Assembly (NCBI GenBank): GCA_030761205.1
Contig: JAULJL010000028.1
Coordinates: 18,341,001-18,405,000, forward strand
Length of the DNA: 64,000 bases
Source: Fremontodendron californicum
Taxonomy: Eukaryota; Streptophyta; Magnoliopsida; Malvales; Malvaceae
Direction of reading: 5' to 3'
Shown: positions 10,751-22,950 of the stretch, piece by piece
How positions within the stretch are numbered: the stretch's first letter is position 1
Layout: each line of letters opens with the position of its first letter
Program-made: the position numbers and the translations under genes
Notes under the pieces: model-generated
What the model saw: the letters and a program-made list of their open reading frames with translations, nothing else
Database searches by the model: none
Told to the model about the DNA's origin: nothing

Positions 10751-12880
10751 TGTAGACACCGGATTTTATCCGGGTTTAAATTTCAATTTTTTATTTATTA
10801 AAAGAAAAAAAAGGAAAAATCAGAAAAAAAGGAAAATTAGAAAAAAAAATCAGATAATTTCGAAAATTAAAAGAAAAATCAAGAACACAAATTTGGGTTG
10901 AAACAAACCTCTTTTTGGGTTGAAATAGGACTCTAAAAAATGGGATTAAATTGAAACTCCTAGTTCTAGTAAAACTAAAATTCCTTCTCTATAAAAAAGA
11001 ACCCAAGCACCACAATCAAAGAGATCAAAGAAAGAGATAAGAAATCAAGGAGAGTTAGAAGCAAAGAAATTATAGGTTTTTTTTTTCGAAATAAAAGAAA
11101 ATATTTTCTGTGAGAAAAAATTCGAAAATTCAAAAGTGAGAGTTAGAATTTGTTTCGAAAAAAATTCTTGAGAAAGAAAAGTTGGGTTTTAATTAGAGGA
11201 AGCATATACTAAAAATTGGTGGCCATTCAACGGTCAACGGAGTAGAGCGGAGGAGGTGAAAATTTGAACTTCGATTTCAGATCTAGAAAATTCTAGAGAG
11301 ATTCGAAAAAAACTAATTTGATTTTAAAAAGAAGAGATCGAAAGGAATTTTTGGTGATTTTTTGGGAATATTTCGACCAACGACGACGGCGACAGAGGCA
11401 GCGGCGGTAGCAGCAACCCATCGAATTCTGGACAGCGAAGAACATTCATCAGTGTTCTTAAGGATTTTTTTCAGAGAAAAGAAGATTTTTTTGGTGAAAA
11501 AGAGGTAAAAAATGATCTAAAAAAAATTTTTTTTGGTATTTAAGAGACAGCAGGTGGGTCGGGCCCGGCAGGCTCGCGCCTGGGCTGACCCCCCACATGC
11601 TGCTTGCTTGTTTTGTTTCTCTTGGTTTTGGGTTTCTTTTGTTTTATTTGCTTTGTTTCACCTTTTTTTTATTCACTTATTATTTACTAATTAGTTTTTA
11701 GTTTTGCAGGTTTTTATTTTAGATATTATTATTATTTGTTTATTTGTCTATTTGTTTATTATTATTATTATTAATTATTTTACTAACCACAATTTTTTAG
11801 AAAAAACTACTATTATTTTTAAGAAAAACTATTATTATATTATTATATTATATTTTATATTTTATTAATAATTGTATATTTTAATATTATTAACTATTAA
11901 TTTATTTTTAAGATTAGATTAATTTAATTGAAGAATAATTATTTTTAAACTAATAAATTGAGATTTTTCCAATGATGAAATTCAAAGAAATTACGAATGG
12001 TTAATTTTTGAGAAATTTCTAGGTGAGAGATTGCTCTTAAAAATTCTCCAAAATGAATGGAAGGATATTTTAAGAGATTAATTTCAATACCAACCAAAAA
12101 TCAAAAATTTATTTTTTAAGAATAATTAATTTTCAATATCTTTTTTCTCAAATTGATTTTACATAATAAATGCTTAATTTAAATTGAAGGATAAATTAAA
12201 AATTTTTTCCGATGATGAAATTCAAGAAAGTTGCGAATGGTTGACTTTAAGAAATTTCTAGGTGAGAAAAATTATTTTAAAAATTCTCCAGAACGAATGG
12301 AAGAATATTTTAAGAGATGATTTTCGATATTAAAAATCAGAATTTATTTTTTCGAACAAACATTAATAAAATGTGGATAAATTTTGGAAGATTAATTTAA
12401 GAGAAATAATTTGACTAAATAATCTAACTTTTCCGACGACGGAGCCTCTTCAATAGAACGAATGGTTTCTTTTGAATACTCTCGAGGTGAGGAAACATTT
12501 TTTAGTAATTTCTCCAGAATGAATGGAAGGAAGATCTAAAAAATAATCTCTGATATTTCTAATTTTAACAATTAAAATGAAATAGGATAGACAAGACCAT
12601 ATAATTAAGACTTTTAAGTATCACAAGACTAATTAGGTACAATCTCTTAGATAGGCGTCGTGAGGGTGTTAATCCTTCCTCACACGTAACCGTACTCCTG
12701 AACCTAGTTCTGACAAGTAGACCAGAACCTATTCTTTTTAAGGTGCCTTAGTCAAGCTTAGGATTACTTTAAATAGGATAGATTCGTATAGGTGACTAAT
12801 CACACCTAGATTAGATGATTAGTGGTGACTCCATTTATTTGTGTCTAGCATGCTGAATTCGTATTTGGCATGTTATGACA
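10751..12880 (+). repeat. 5' LTR of Ogre O1
   Basis: Runs from TGTAGACACC to ...TTATGACA, 2,130 bp, followed three bases later by the PBS. A TATAAAAA box lies at about 10990. A GC-rich patch near 11385-11420 (GACGACGGCGACAG) and GGGTCGGGCCCGG near 11556 stand out in otherwise AT-rich sequence. It contains no gene. Confidence 0.9.
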
Positions 12881-12883
12881 GTT

Positions 12884-12901
12884 TGGCGACTCCACTGGGG
12901 A
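12884..12901 (+). promoter_or_regulatory. Primer binding site of O1 (tRNA-Arg type)
   Basis: TGGCGACTCCACTGGGGA starts three bases after the LTR end. This is the PBS form reported for Ogre-type elements, complementary to the 3' end of a tRNA-Arg. It primes minus-strand DNA synthesis. Confidence 0.85.
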
Positions 12902-13745
12902 CATTCAAGAGTCGAGCCATAGATTTGTCTTGTGATACTTTAGGTTTGAAATATTGGTCTTTAAGTGTTTAATTTTTATGTATTTATGTATTTATTTGTT
13001 TATTTAATTTTATTTTTATTTTTATTTTTATTTCTGATTTTGATTTTTGTTATTTGTACTAACAACTTTTGTTTCATTGTACATTTGTGGGTAAAAAGAG
13101 GTTTGAATGTCCCTTCGCACACACGACACATTGCATATCATAAAGTCCTATACCCGGACTCGTCCCTTTTAGGAGGGGGTAAAGTACCTACGCCTCGAGA
13201 GGTGAAAACCTCCGCAACGGCTAGCGAAACACCTTCAGAGTGTAAAGTACCAAAGTCTTTGAGAGGTGATAACCTCCGCCATAACTTTGGAAAATACTCT
13301 CACCCGAATTGAACCCTTCCGGTTGAAGCCTGTAATGGGTGAGGAATGGGGTGCCTTACTCATCCTACATGGATGATGTTAAGGAGCAATTTGGGGACCT
13401 TTTTTTAGCTTGGTCAAGTATCCTAAACCCAGCATATAAACAATACTTAGGTGGCCAAACTTTAAGATAGAGCCATGTCCAACCTTATATAGAGGAGAAC
13501 CCGAATTTAGGACACATGAAGGGACACTTCTTACCCTATACTTTTTTCATTAACATGACTTTGTTTACCTAACACATTTGTTTTGCTGATATGCTCACCA
13601 TGATAATGTAGTGCTTACACATGTTGTTGTATTTTTATCTTTTCATAAGTTTGTTGACATAATATCTAACTGTTTGTTTCTTTCTTTTCATACATCATGC
13701 ATCTTCATAAAGTCATCTTGCCACATAACGATCTAGATAAAAAGA
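12902..13745 (+). other. O1 leader, no gene
   Basis: Untranslated leader between PBS and ORF1. It contains duplicated phrases (GTAAAGTACC ... GAGAGGTGA ... AACCTCCGC at 13180-13275) that recur in modified form in the O2 leader at about 55100-55220. This conserved leader may hold RNA signals. The ORF at 12965-13312 is not credible. Confidence 0.6.
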
Positions 13746-15663
13746 ATGTCTACTAAATCCATGGAAAACTTGATAGTCACCAAGCATGAGTCTGCCAGTA
13801 GTTTGAAGCTTAGGTCTGAAGCAATCCAGCAAAATACAGGAGATTGCCTTCCAGTCGGGTTTGTCTCTACTCTTCCCGAGAGAGTTCACATGGATCTGGC
13901 ACAGAACAACCTTGAACATCTGATCAACATTTGGCATTCTTGGGATGGAACTCGACAAGAAACATTCAGACGAAAGTATGGGGATCTGGCTTTACTCCTA
14001 TCTGTCGAAGTCGATAATAACTTGGTAAGAGCCATGATGCAGTTTTGGGACCCATCATATAGATGCTTCGTGTTCAACAAAGTAGATATGGTTCCAACTA
14101 CAGAAGAGTATTCAGCACTGCTTCGTTTGGATCCTCCTAATCCAGACAAAGTCTACTAGAAGAACAAGACAGGTTATCGGAAGAAAGTAGCAAAGATCAT
14201 GGGAATCAGCTTGACAAAAGTTGACAAGATTGTGAAGACAAAGGGTAAAAGCACTGGTATTCCATGGAATGTTCTCTGATACTTCATTGTCAAACACCCG
14301 GATGATGATAAAGGTTTGGAGGTGATGGCTTTGGCTATTTACGGACTTGTGGTTTTCTCGAAGATATTGGGACATATTGAAACAACTGTGGTGAATTTCA
14401 TGGACCAAGTTCAACACCAGATTAATACGGCTCCAGCTATATTAGCCGAGTCTATCAGGTCACTGAATCATTGCAGGAGAAATGGAAAAGGGCGTTTCAT
14501 CGGATGTTTACAGTTGATCTACATCTGGTGAAGAGTCATTTTGAGTGCTAAGAGTCGAAGTTCCGAAAGCCATACTTCACCACTAGCATCCCTATCAAGG
14601 AATTCTGTGAAAGCACATGGCCTGAGTCAAGGTCAAAAGAAGAATGGATAGTGATGTTACGAGAACTTACAAGCCGACAAGTGATCTAGAAAGCACCATG
14701 GATGCCTCATGGACCTATGTTATTTAGTTGCGGTGATCAACCTTGGGTTCCTCTCTTGGGACTTTGGGGTGTCATTAGCTACTCTCCCATCATGGTACGG
14801 AGACAGGCGGGGTATAAGCAGTTCATACCGATGACCCACGGACTTAACCATGTGGATTTCTCTTATTTAGACAAAGGGGTTATCAACAGGATAGAAGAAC
14901 TCACAAAGGCTTGGAAATTAACGGTTAGAGTTGAAGGGGTAGTATCTCATGGAACACTACTCCTGAATACTTTGTGTGGCAGGCCAGAAGAGCAAAAGAT
15001 ATTGTAATTCATTGCAAAAGAAGTTCAGACGGTTCGGCCAAGGTTATAGCCTCGGATCCTATGCTGAAGATAGAAAAGGCTAAAAGGAAGTTGCAAGAAG
15101 AAAAAGATGGATTAGGAGAAGAAAACCAAAAGCTGCAATCAAGGGTAGAAGAGTTAGAGAAAGGCTTGAACAAAGAAAAAAGCAAAGCCAAGAAGCTTCG
15201 ATTAAAAGTTCGAAAGTTAGGGGATGGTTTAGTGGAAAGAGATGGCACTATTCAAAAACTCACCGAAGATGGCGACACTTTGAAAGAATCCTTGTCAAGT
15301 ATGGAAAAAAAGTACTCGCTTTTGACTACTGAGGTTGGACGCCTAAAAGAAGAAAATGGGGAGTTACTGTTTGATCAAGAAAGAAGAGTAGCTGATTGCC
15401 AGGAATTGGTTACCGAATTAATGAACTTGAAGGAAGAATGTTCCAAACTCCGAGATACGGACTCTAAAAAGCAGAATCTTCTGGAAAATATGTTTGACCA
15501 TTTCGATGTGGCATCCCGTAAGGCAGAAGACATGTATGATAGGATCATGGAGGTTAAGGCGAAAGTACATCCGTTCCACGAAAACGGCCATCTCATATAC
15601 AAACTTTTGGACGAAGCTCAGTCTCAATACCGTCAGATTGTCAAGTTCCTTTGGAGGCGTTAG
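13746..15663 (+). pseudogene. Ogre ORF1 (upstream ORF of unknown function), decayed
   Basis: Ogre elements carry an extra ORF before gag, and this is it. The first part (13746-14159) contains LPERVHMDLAQNNLEHL, IWHSWDGTRQETF and VPTTEEYSALLRLD. It aligns by eye with O2 55790-56188 and resembles a plant-repeat domain I believe is catalogued as DUF7745. A stop at 14157 and later frameshifts break it, with pieces at 14316-14531 and 14702-15007. The last part (14974-15663) is a long coiled coil rich in E, K and L (residues about 30-170 of that piece). Function is unknown; the coiled coil suggests oligomerisation. The interval 15664-16014 is AT-rich spacer. Confidence 0.75.
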
Positions 15664-16014
15664 GATTTTTAGATTTATGTTTTTAGGATTCTTTGTAAGA
15701 ATTTTCATTTTTATGCTTTAGGACCAGTTGAAGTTTTATTTTTTATGTTTTTAGGATCGCTTTGGTTTTAGGATTTCTATGGATTTGGTAATTTTATTTA
15801 TAAAATTCTTTTTATCTACATTTGTTATGTGGCTGGTGTTCTTTCATAGCATTTCATCCATATGTGCATAAACATCATCAATTTAGATTTAAAGTTTTAA
15901 GCATATCATCCTGATTTAAGAAATTTTGCTAAAGGTTCAAGGATAGCTCGATAGTCAGAATCTTCGAGACAGCCTTCTCGTCACTTTTACAACACCAGAT
16001 CAAGAGTTAGAGAA

Positions 16015-17830
16015 ATGGCCGAAGAGCAATCCTCAAGGATAGATAAGGTAGAACAAGCTCAGGATGAGATTAGAGAGCAGTTAAGTTCTTTGCTGGAAAT
16101 GATGAGAAGTCTGAAAGGGAAGAATAAGAATGATGAATCTGGTTCTCAGGGGAAAGAGCAGAATGTGGACGAATCTTTATGTCCGCCCGGTTTTCGACCT
16201 CAAGCGCAACATGAACAATTACAGCAGATGCCCCACATGGAAGGATTCACATATCCACACGGCCAACCTCAAATCTCGGGGTTCACTTTTCCAGTTCTTG
16301 GAAAAAAGATAGATCCAGTCCAAGTTCCAGATTTGGACGATCCCAAAGAGTTAGAGAAGCTGAAAGTGGTAGAAGAGATCGAGTCTCGCAAAATGAAGAT
16401 GATTGAAGAAAGCTTCAAGCTGTTGAGGGTTTAGACTGCTATGGTTCTATGGATGCTGAGGGGCTTTGTTTAGTGCCGGATTTAGTAATCCCGCCTAAGT
16501 TCAAGACTCCTGACTTTGAAAAGTTTGATGGGTCCAAGTGTCCCATATCTCATGTCACCATGTACTGTCGGAAAATGGCAGCCCATACCAGAAATAACAA
16601 GCTGCTAGTCCATGTCTTTCAGGACAGTCTTACGGGATCCACTGCTAGATGGTATGTTCAACTCGACAGGAATCGGGTTCATACTTGGAAAGAATTGGCC
16701 AAGACATTCATCAACCAGTATAAGCACATTGTTGATATGGCTCCGGACCGTTTGTCTCTACCAAATATGGAGAAGAAGTCCACCGAAAGTTTTAAGGACT
16801 ATGCCCAGAGATGGAGGGATATTGCTACCCAGATCCAGCCATCTCTGACTGAGAAAGAGACTACGATACTGTTCGTTAGTACTCTTAAGGCTTCGTACTA
16901 CGACAGGATGATTGGAACGCCACAAAGAACTTTGTTGGTATGGTGATTTTCGACGAAATCATAGAAAATGCCATCAAGAGTGGCAAGATTGAAGGGGGAT
17001 AATCTGTTGTGAAAAGGAATAGTGTGACAAAGAAAAAGGAAGCTGATGTCCAGACTGTTTCATATGAAGGCCAACAAACGGGAGGTTACGTCCCGCACTT
17101 CCCACAATCCGTGTACCAGCCATATTACTCCAATTCCAATGCTATCAATCCGGTTTCATATGCTTATCCACCTGCACCTCTGCAGACGTTCCAATCTAAT
17201 TTCCGCCCAAGACCATTGGCTCCTCCAGTTGGGCCACCCGTACAAGCTAATCAACCCACAGTTAATTCGAGGGGACCACGAGCCAACCAGGAAAGATTAT
17301 CGTTTGATCCGATTCCTATGGCTTATGCAGACTTACTTCCAGATCTTATCAAGAACCATCTGGTTGCGCCAGTACACTTAGAACCTTTGAAACCTCCATA
17401 CCCTAGGTGGTATGATCCTAGTGCCGGATATGACTACCATTCAAGAAATGTGGGACACTCCACTGAAAATTGCACAGCTTTGAAGTACAAAGTGCAAGGT
17501 TTGATTAAGGCTGGGTTGATAAATTTTGAAGAGAAAGGTGGCCCGAACGTCAATGGTAATCCGCTACCAAACCATGCAAGGTTAGCGGTAAACGCTTTGG
17601 GAGATGGCAAGATTACCATCAAGCAGAAAGTGGATGAGGTTACGACATCAATGGATTACATTTTCGATGTCCTGGTTAAAGCTAGCATGATTAGTTCTAC
17701 ACAGGCTAATTTAGATAGCTATCTTGGTGAATATGATCCAAGCAAGATTTGCAGATATCACCAAGGTATAGTGGGCCATTCGGTGCAAGGTTGTGTCGAA
17801 TTTCGGCAGGAGTTACAGAAACTGATGGAT
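16015..17830 (+). pseudogene. Gag of Ogre O1, frameshifted
   Basis: The first piece (16015-16434) is a charged N-terminus ending in a stop. The second (16449-16946) holds the retrotransposon gag core: FEKFDGSKCPISHVTMYCRK, LTGSTARWYVQLDR and ESFKDYAQRWRDIATQIQP. The third (from 17009) has a Pro/Gln-rich linker and two zinc-knuckle-like motifs. The first of these has lost its leading Cys (YDYHSRNVGHSTENC). The second is intact (CRYHQGIVGHSVQGC, about 17750). Gag forms the virus-like particle and binds RNA. At least three frame changes make it non-functional. Confidence 0.85.
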
Positions 17831-19509
17831 CTCTCCGGATTGAGTTTTACACGGAGTTTGGGGCAGATAAAATTGATGTGGTAATCAGAGAATCTTCGGC
17901 GCCTTTTGTGAAACCGATCATATTCTTTTATGAGAAAAAAATGAGTCAGTTCGAGGATGAGAAGCCAACGGGGATCAAAAATCCCGTTATTACAATCAGT
18001 ATCCCTAGTCCATTTCTATATCAAAATGATAAAGCAGTACCGTGGAGATATGGATGTGACATCATGATTAATCCTGAAGCTGCCAATTTAACTGGAGTAG
18101 GAGGAGTGACTCGGAGTGGGCGTTGTTATTCGCCTGATATACTTGATAGAGACAGGAAAGCAAAAGCAGTGGAAGAAGAAAATAACGAAGAGCCAGGAAG
18201 CAAGACGAACCCATTGATGGTTCGGGATATGGAATATAAGAAGCCTGTGACTGAGAGAGAGGCTTGTGAATTTTTGAAGCTGATCAAACACAGTGAATAC
18301 AGTGTGGTTGAACAGTTGAATAAGATGCCAACTCAGATTTCGCTATTGTCACTATTGTTTAATTCCGAGCCTCACAGAGAAGCTTTGCTAAAGGTCTTGA
18401 ATAAGGCACATGTGCCTCACAATATTTCCGTGGAAAATGTGGGTCATATTGCAGGAAATCTGGTGGCTACCAATTTCATAACCATTAATGATGATGAGAT
18501 TCCTCCCGAAGGCAGGGGCAGTACTAAGGCCCTCCATATCACCGTCAAGTGCAAAAATCATGTCATGCCTAAAGTACTTATTGATAATGGTTCTTCCATT
18601 AATGTTATGCCGATGACTACATTGTCCAAGCTTCCGATAGATGTGTCTCATATTCAACCTAGTCACATGATTGTGAGAGCCTTTGATGGGACCCGTCAAG
18701 CAGTTTTGGGAGATATTGAGATGCCTCTACAGATTGGGTCTTGTACTTTCAAGATAAAGTTTCAGGTTATGGAGATTTCACCATCTTACAGTTGTCTATT
18801 GGGAAGGCCAAGGATTCACATGGCAAGGGCAGTTCCCTCATCGTTGCACTGGAAAATCAAGTTTGTTATGGAGGATTATCTGGTATGTGTTAACGGGGAA
18901 GAGGATTTGTTGGTAACCCAATCTCCAACCACGCCTTATGTCGAGGCAGCTGATGAAGCATTGGAATTTTCTTTCAAATTGTTTGAGTTCATCAATGCGA
19001 CATATGTTGGTGAAGGGTCAAAAGTGCCTACTCCGCGTTTCTCTCGAACTGTTAGCATGTTTTTCAAGCAGACTATTGGGATGGGTTGGCAAGTTGGTGC
19101 TGGATTGGGAAAGCATCTTCAGGGGATCAGGGAGATGCCAGAGATTCAAGTAAACAGAGAAAGGTTTGGGTTAGGCTACAGGTCAACCATGAGGGATTGG
19201 GAGATGGTCGAGTTCGAGAAGAGGAAGAAAAGATTGGCTCGTGTGAAAGGGTACGAGTTGGAGCCGAGAAAGATGGTCTTTCCTCATCTTTATTCCACTT
19301 TTCGTTTGGGGGGATGTATTTATCCCGATGCACCTCCACCAAATCTAGTAGCAACGTTTTCTGAGCTTTCTATTCAAATGGTGGAGAAAGCAAGCATGAA
19401 ATCTGATGATGAGAAAGAGTTGTTGGTGTACCCGTGCTCACCTGAAATGGAGTTGGGTAATTGGAAAGTGACGAAGCTATCGGTTATCCTTGAATCTCAT
19501 AAAATATAA
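17830..19509 (+). pseudogene. Aspartic protease and G-patch region of O1
   Basis: A long open stretch in one frame, entered by a frameshift from gag near 17830. The protease has LIDNGSSINVMPM (about 18575-18612) with the catalytic Asp kept, the flap region VRAFDGTRQAVLGD, and LLGRPRIH near 18800. A G-patch follows (GMGWQVGAGLGKHLQG, 19078-19125), then FGLGYRSTMRDW. The frame ends at TAA 19507-19509, where the pro-RT intron of Ogre elements normally begins. It is the best-preserved coding part of O1, but the polyprotein upstream and downstream is lost. Confidence 0.8.
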
Positions 19510-19690
19510 TGTAGTGAGTCAAGCCCCTAGTTGCTCATGCCCAAGAGCATTAGGGATAGTCTTTTATGTATGGGCTAGTTTATTTCTCATTATTTTAATA
19601 AATTAGGAACAAGATGCATTTTCATTCCCTCTTTCATTCATGGTTGTCATTTTTCCTTTCTTTCATTGTTGCCTTTCTTTTTTTATATAC
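19510..19690 (+). other. Remnant of the pro-RT intron of O1
   Basis: The phrase GCCCAAGAGCATTAGGGATAG ... TATGGGCT, then GATGCATTTTC and pyrimidine-rich TTTCATT runs, parallel O2 61590-61750, where a clear splice acceptor follows. In O1 the acceptor and everything coding after it are gone. Homology stops at about 19680-19690. Introns at this place are documented for Ogre elements. Confidence 0.6.
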
Positions 19691-21173
19691 CAATATATAT
19701 TCTTTCGATTCAATTCAATTTCAAGATTCCAAGTAATGAATACAAAGACAATCTTAATAATAATTTGGGATTCAATTTTGAAAGTTATTTCCGCATTGGT
19801 GAACTTGAACATATATGACCATACTTTACCATTTGATTTTGTGGAGATTATTGTGAAAAAGATGAAAGTTGATATGCAGTTTTGGCATGATTGGAAGAAA
19901 ATTGGCAAAATTGCTTCACAAGTATATTAATGGCTGTTGAATTCCTTTACAAGCATGTAGATTCCTTGTGGTGAATTTCTATAAGCTTGTCCTTTTCAAT
20001 AAATGTTCTTTGATGAAAATATTCACATTTGAGATGATAATGGCCATCTTTCATATTCCTTTCACAAAATGAGAAATTATCCTTTGCTACCCCTTTTGAT
20101 CCTATTGGATTTTTTTCGAATAAACCCAACTAAGGATCACCCGCCACACCGGGGGGCAAGTATGGAAAGATATCTTTCTAGAGGAGAACAAAGGATTGGA
20201 TCATATTTCTACGCCATGTAAAGAATGCCTTATGTCATAGAGGCAATGATGAGATGGATTGAGTTCCAAAACTTTGAACTGCTTTTGTGAAAAAAAAAAA
20301 GCAAAAAAAAGACAAAAAAGACAAAAAAGTGAAAAAAGGGGAAAAAAAAAAGAAATGAAAAGACAAAAATGGAAAGAAAGATATGAAGTGTTTTGAGATA
20401 AAAAGATCCTTGGTTTGAATACCCTTAAACACATGTTTGAGCCTATTTTATCCATTCTTTCATAACCCCAAAACCTTGGCCTACATTACGTACCTGGAAA
20501 AGTCCATTTTGATCAAATGTGAATGTTTGAATTGGAAATCATGTATTGAATTAGGACACGCTTGTGGTATTATCAAGAGACAATGAAGCTTAGATGCATG
20601 AAGACAACTCAAAAAAAAAAAAAAGGGAAAGGGAAAGGGCTTGTTACACTTTGATATGCTTAATTGCCTCCGAGAAGATTGAGACGAACACAGGATGAGG
20701 GAAGGTTCTTCTTGATACTTTGAGAAATAATTAGTTTTGAAGAAATTGCTCTTAAGTCACATGGCCATTGGAGATAGTACACAACTAATTGTGGAGTTCT
20801 TATGAAGTGAAAAGCTTTTTCGAAAGAAGCATTATTTTGAGAAAGACAAATGAAGATGATTTGCCAAATACTGTGGAGAAATATTTCTTTGAAGAAAAAA
20901 AAGAAAAAAAAAAAGAAAAAAAAGAATACAAGAAAAAACAAAAAACAAAAGAGAAAGAAAAAGAAAAAGAAAAAGAAAAAGAAAAAGAAAAAGAAAAAGA
21001 AAAAGAAAGAAAAAGAAGAAAAAAAAAGAGAAAGAAAAAGGAGGACTCAAATTGAAAACCGAAAAGGGCGGTTTGGGTCAATGGGGGTTGTCTAAGTTGA
21101 AAACCCGAAAGGGTGGCTTAGATATGAGGAGGATCAGCATCGTCCAGATAATTTCATGAAGATGGGGACAATG
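19691..21173 (+). other. O1 3' untranslated region, left part
   Basis: No credible gene. It includes weak frames (19640-19930), A-rich tracts (20288-20365, 20611-20626) and a GAAAAA simple repeat at 20890-21050 that produces Lys/Glu-rich shadow ORFs. Text near 20420-20500 (GAGCCTATTTTATCC ... CCTACATTACG) resembles the region after integrase in Ogre-like elements. The last bases, GATGGGGACAATGTCTAG, lead into element A and resume at 40191. TCTAG at 21174-21178 is A's target duplication. Confidence 0.6.
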
Positions 21174-21178
21174 TCTAG

Positions 21179-22676
21179 TGATAACTCGTATAATTATATA
21201 GTTTTTAGTTATGTTTTATTATTGTTTTGTGTCAAATACGAGTTATTATTGTTTAGTCTAATTGTGTTTATGATCTTTTATATTTTTATGTAATTTGGTG
21301 TTTTTCACAAGTTTCTTTGAGTGATTTCAGATTACTAGAATTAAGGGCAAATCCAGTTCAGTTCCAGTTCCGACACCTTTCGCCATATCAGCTATATCTC
21401 GAGTTTCACTGAAGCAATAAGGCTGAAATTTGTATCCGTGCAAAGCTAAGAGGCATATCTATCTTTTTCATGTTTTACACTTCTTGAAACGGAGTCGTTT
21501 TCCCTAGTGAAATCGACCATCAAGTTGGCTGATGTGCAATGACGTCTGTTCTGCACCATTTTGGTATTTTGACCATATCTTCCGATCCACGTACGCAAAT
21601 GATCTGATTCCAACGGATATGGATCCGTAACTGATAGGGGTATATTTTTCTAGAAGACCATTTTATCCGATCGAGCCTCCAACATTGACAAAATCGACCA
21701 TCAAGCTGGATGATCAGAATTGTCATACAATATGACGAAAATTGTTAGAAAAATGCACCCACCTATTATACCTACCTTTGAAATTTGTAAAGCTTGTCTC
21801 TTGTCATTTAGCCCTCCAAAATGTGTATAAATAGAGGGCCTTGGATGAGTATTGGGATACATTATACATTGGTAGGATATTTGCCATTGTAATAAAATTC
21901 TCTAAGTTTTCTTCTTCTTTCCTTTCTCTAGTTTTCTTTTTCTTTACTTATGTTTCTTACATTTCTTTTCATTTTATTCATATCTAGTATGTGTTGCTAA
22001 TCATATTGTTGAGGTGATGAGGTGAAGCTCTTGGTAAATGCTAAGGTTAGTCTCTTCAACATGAGCTAAAATGAATCATCATTTATAAACACTAGTGTAG
22101 ATAATATTTTCTTTTGGTTTAAAATCATACTTGCAAAGTAGAGATCTTGATTCATTATTGACAATGAAAATGGCACAGTAAATGCTTGGTTTCATAACCT
22201 TGATTTGTTGTAGACATATACCTTGGCATAAGGAATGCTTGGACTCTTTTTGTGAGTTTTGAGGACACCAAATGAACATAATATCATATGCTATGGACGT
22301 TGGACAATTTGGACTGAATTGCTAAACCTTCCGGTTGGAACCTCCCTTATGTGTGGATTTCAATTGTGTAATAAAACAAGATTAATCTTAGCATAACACC
22401 AAGAGTGGATTCTCTAACCTCAACATCTTTTCTTATTGTTTTTTTTATATCTTGTTTAATTGCTTTTATGTTATTTTGTTTATTTTGTTCTTTAATATCT
22501 TGTTTACTTTCTTTGTTATTGATTCCCTAATATCTTGTTTATTTTCTTTTTCTTATATATTTATAAACTTATACTTACTAATACGCTTCCCTGTGGTTCG
22601 ACCTCGGACACCCGAGAATTTATTACTTGAACATAACCTGCACTTGGGTTTACAACTCTTAATTGAGTTTCCATCA
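21179..22676 (+). repeat. 5' LTR of element A
   Basis: Starts TGATAACTCG and ends GTTTCCATCA. Its first part (about 350 bp) is close to the LTR of B, so both share U3 promoter sequence. The rest differs. Poly(A)-type motif AATAAAATTC lies near 21892. Differences from the 3' copy seen by eye are two between 21660 and 21720 (ATCCGATC against ATCAGATC; CTGGATGA against CTGGCTGA) and one near 22490. Confidence 0.95.
21826..21833 (+). promoter_or_regulatory. TATA box of element A LTR
   Basis: TATAAATA followed by GAGGGCCTTGGATGA. The same box occurs at 39340-39347 in the 3' LTR and, with identical flanks, in B (32094-32101, 37115-37122). Transcription should start about 25-35 bp downstream. Confidence 0.75.
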
Positions 22677-22682
22677 AGTTTT

Positions 22683-22700
22683 TGGCGCCGTTGCCGGGGA
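22683..22700 (+). promoter_or_regulatory. Primer binding site of element A (tRNA-Asp type)
   Basis: TGGCGCCGTTGCCGGGGA begins six bases after the LTR end. It is the tRNA-Asp-complementary PBS usual in Athila-type elements. Element B has the same 18 bases. Confidence 0.9.
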
Positions 22701-22744
22701 AGCAATACTAAGTATATAAGTTTATAAGTATATTTATTTTTATT

Positions 22745-22832
22745 GGCTGGTTATACCGCCTAATTTGTTTATATTTATTTTTATTGGCTGGTTATACCGC
22801 CTAATTTATTTTTATTGGCTGGTTATACCGCC
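22745..22832 (+). repeat. Three GGCTGGTTATACCGCC hairpins in A leader
   Basis: The 16-mer occurs at 22745-22760, 22786-22801 and 22817-22832, each inside a longer TTTTTATT...TAATTT repeat. It can fold as GGC-(T)-GGT / ACC-GCC with a TAT loop and one bulged T. It lies between the PBS and gag, the usual place for RNA packaging or dimerisation signals. B carries four copies in its own transcribed leader. Confidence 0.75.
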
Positions 22833-22921
22833 TAATTTTGTATATTAACTTTGTTTTATGCTTGTTTGGCGACGTGATTTTAGATCTCGTCGTTTAGTTA
22901 GATTTTATTGTGAAACTTTTT

Positions 22922-22930
22922 CAGGTAATC
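22922..22930 (+). promoter_or_regulatory. Candidate major splice donor before gag of A
   Basis: CAG|GTAATC (GT at 22925-22926) lies 26 bases before the likely gag ATG at 22951. The position matches the major donor of retroviruses. Joined to the acceptors at 28366 or 29158 it would remove gag-pol and expose the downstream ORFs. Confidence 0.5.
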
Positions 22931-22950
22931 TTTCTAATACAACTCCTACC

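Noticed and set aside
20789..21095. Lys/Glu-rich and Phe-rich ORFs on both strands
   Set aside because: They come from a GAAAAA simple repeat in O1's 3' UTR and have no gene features.
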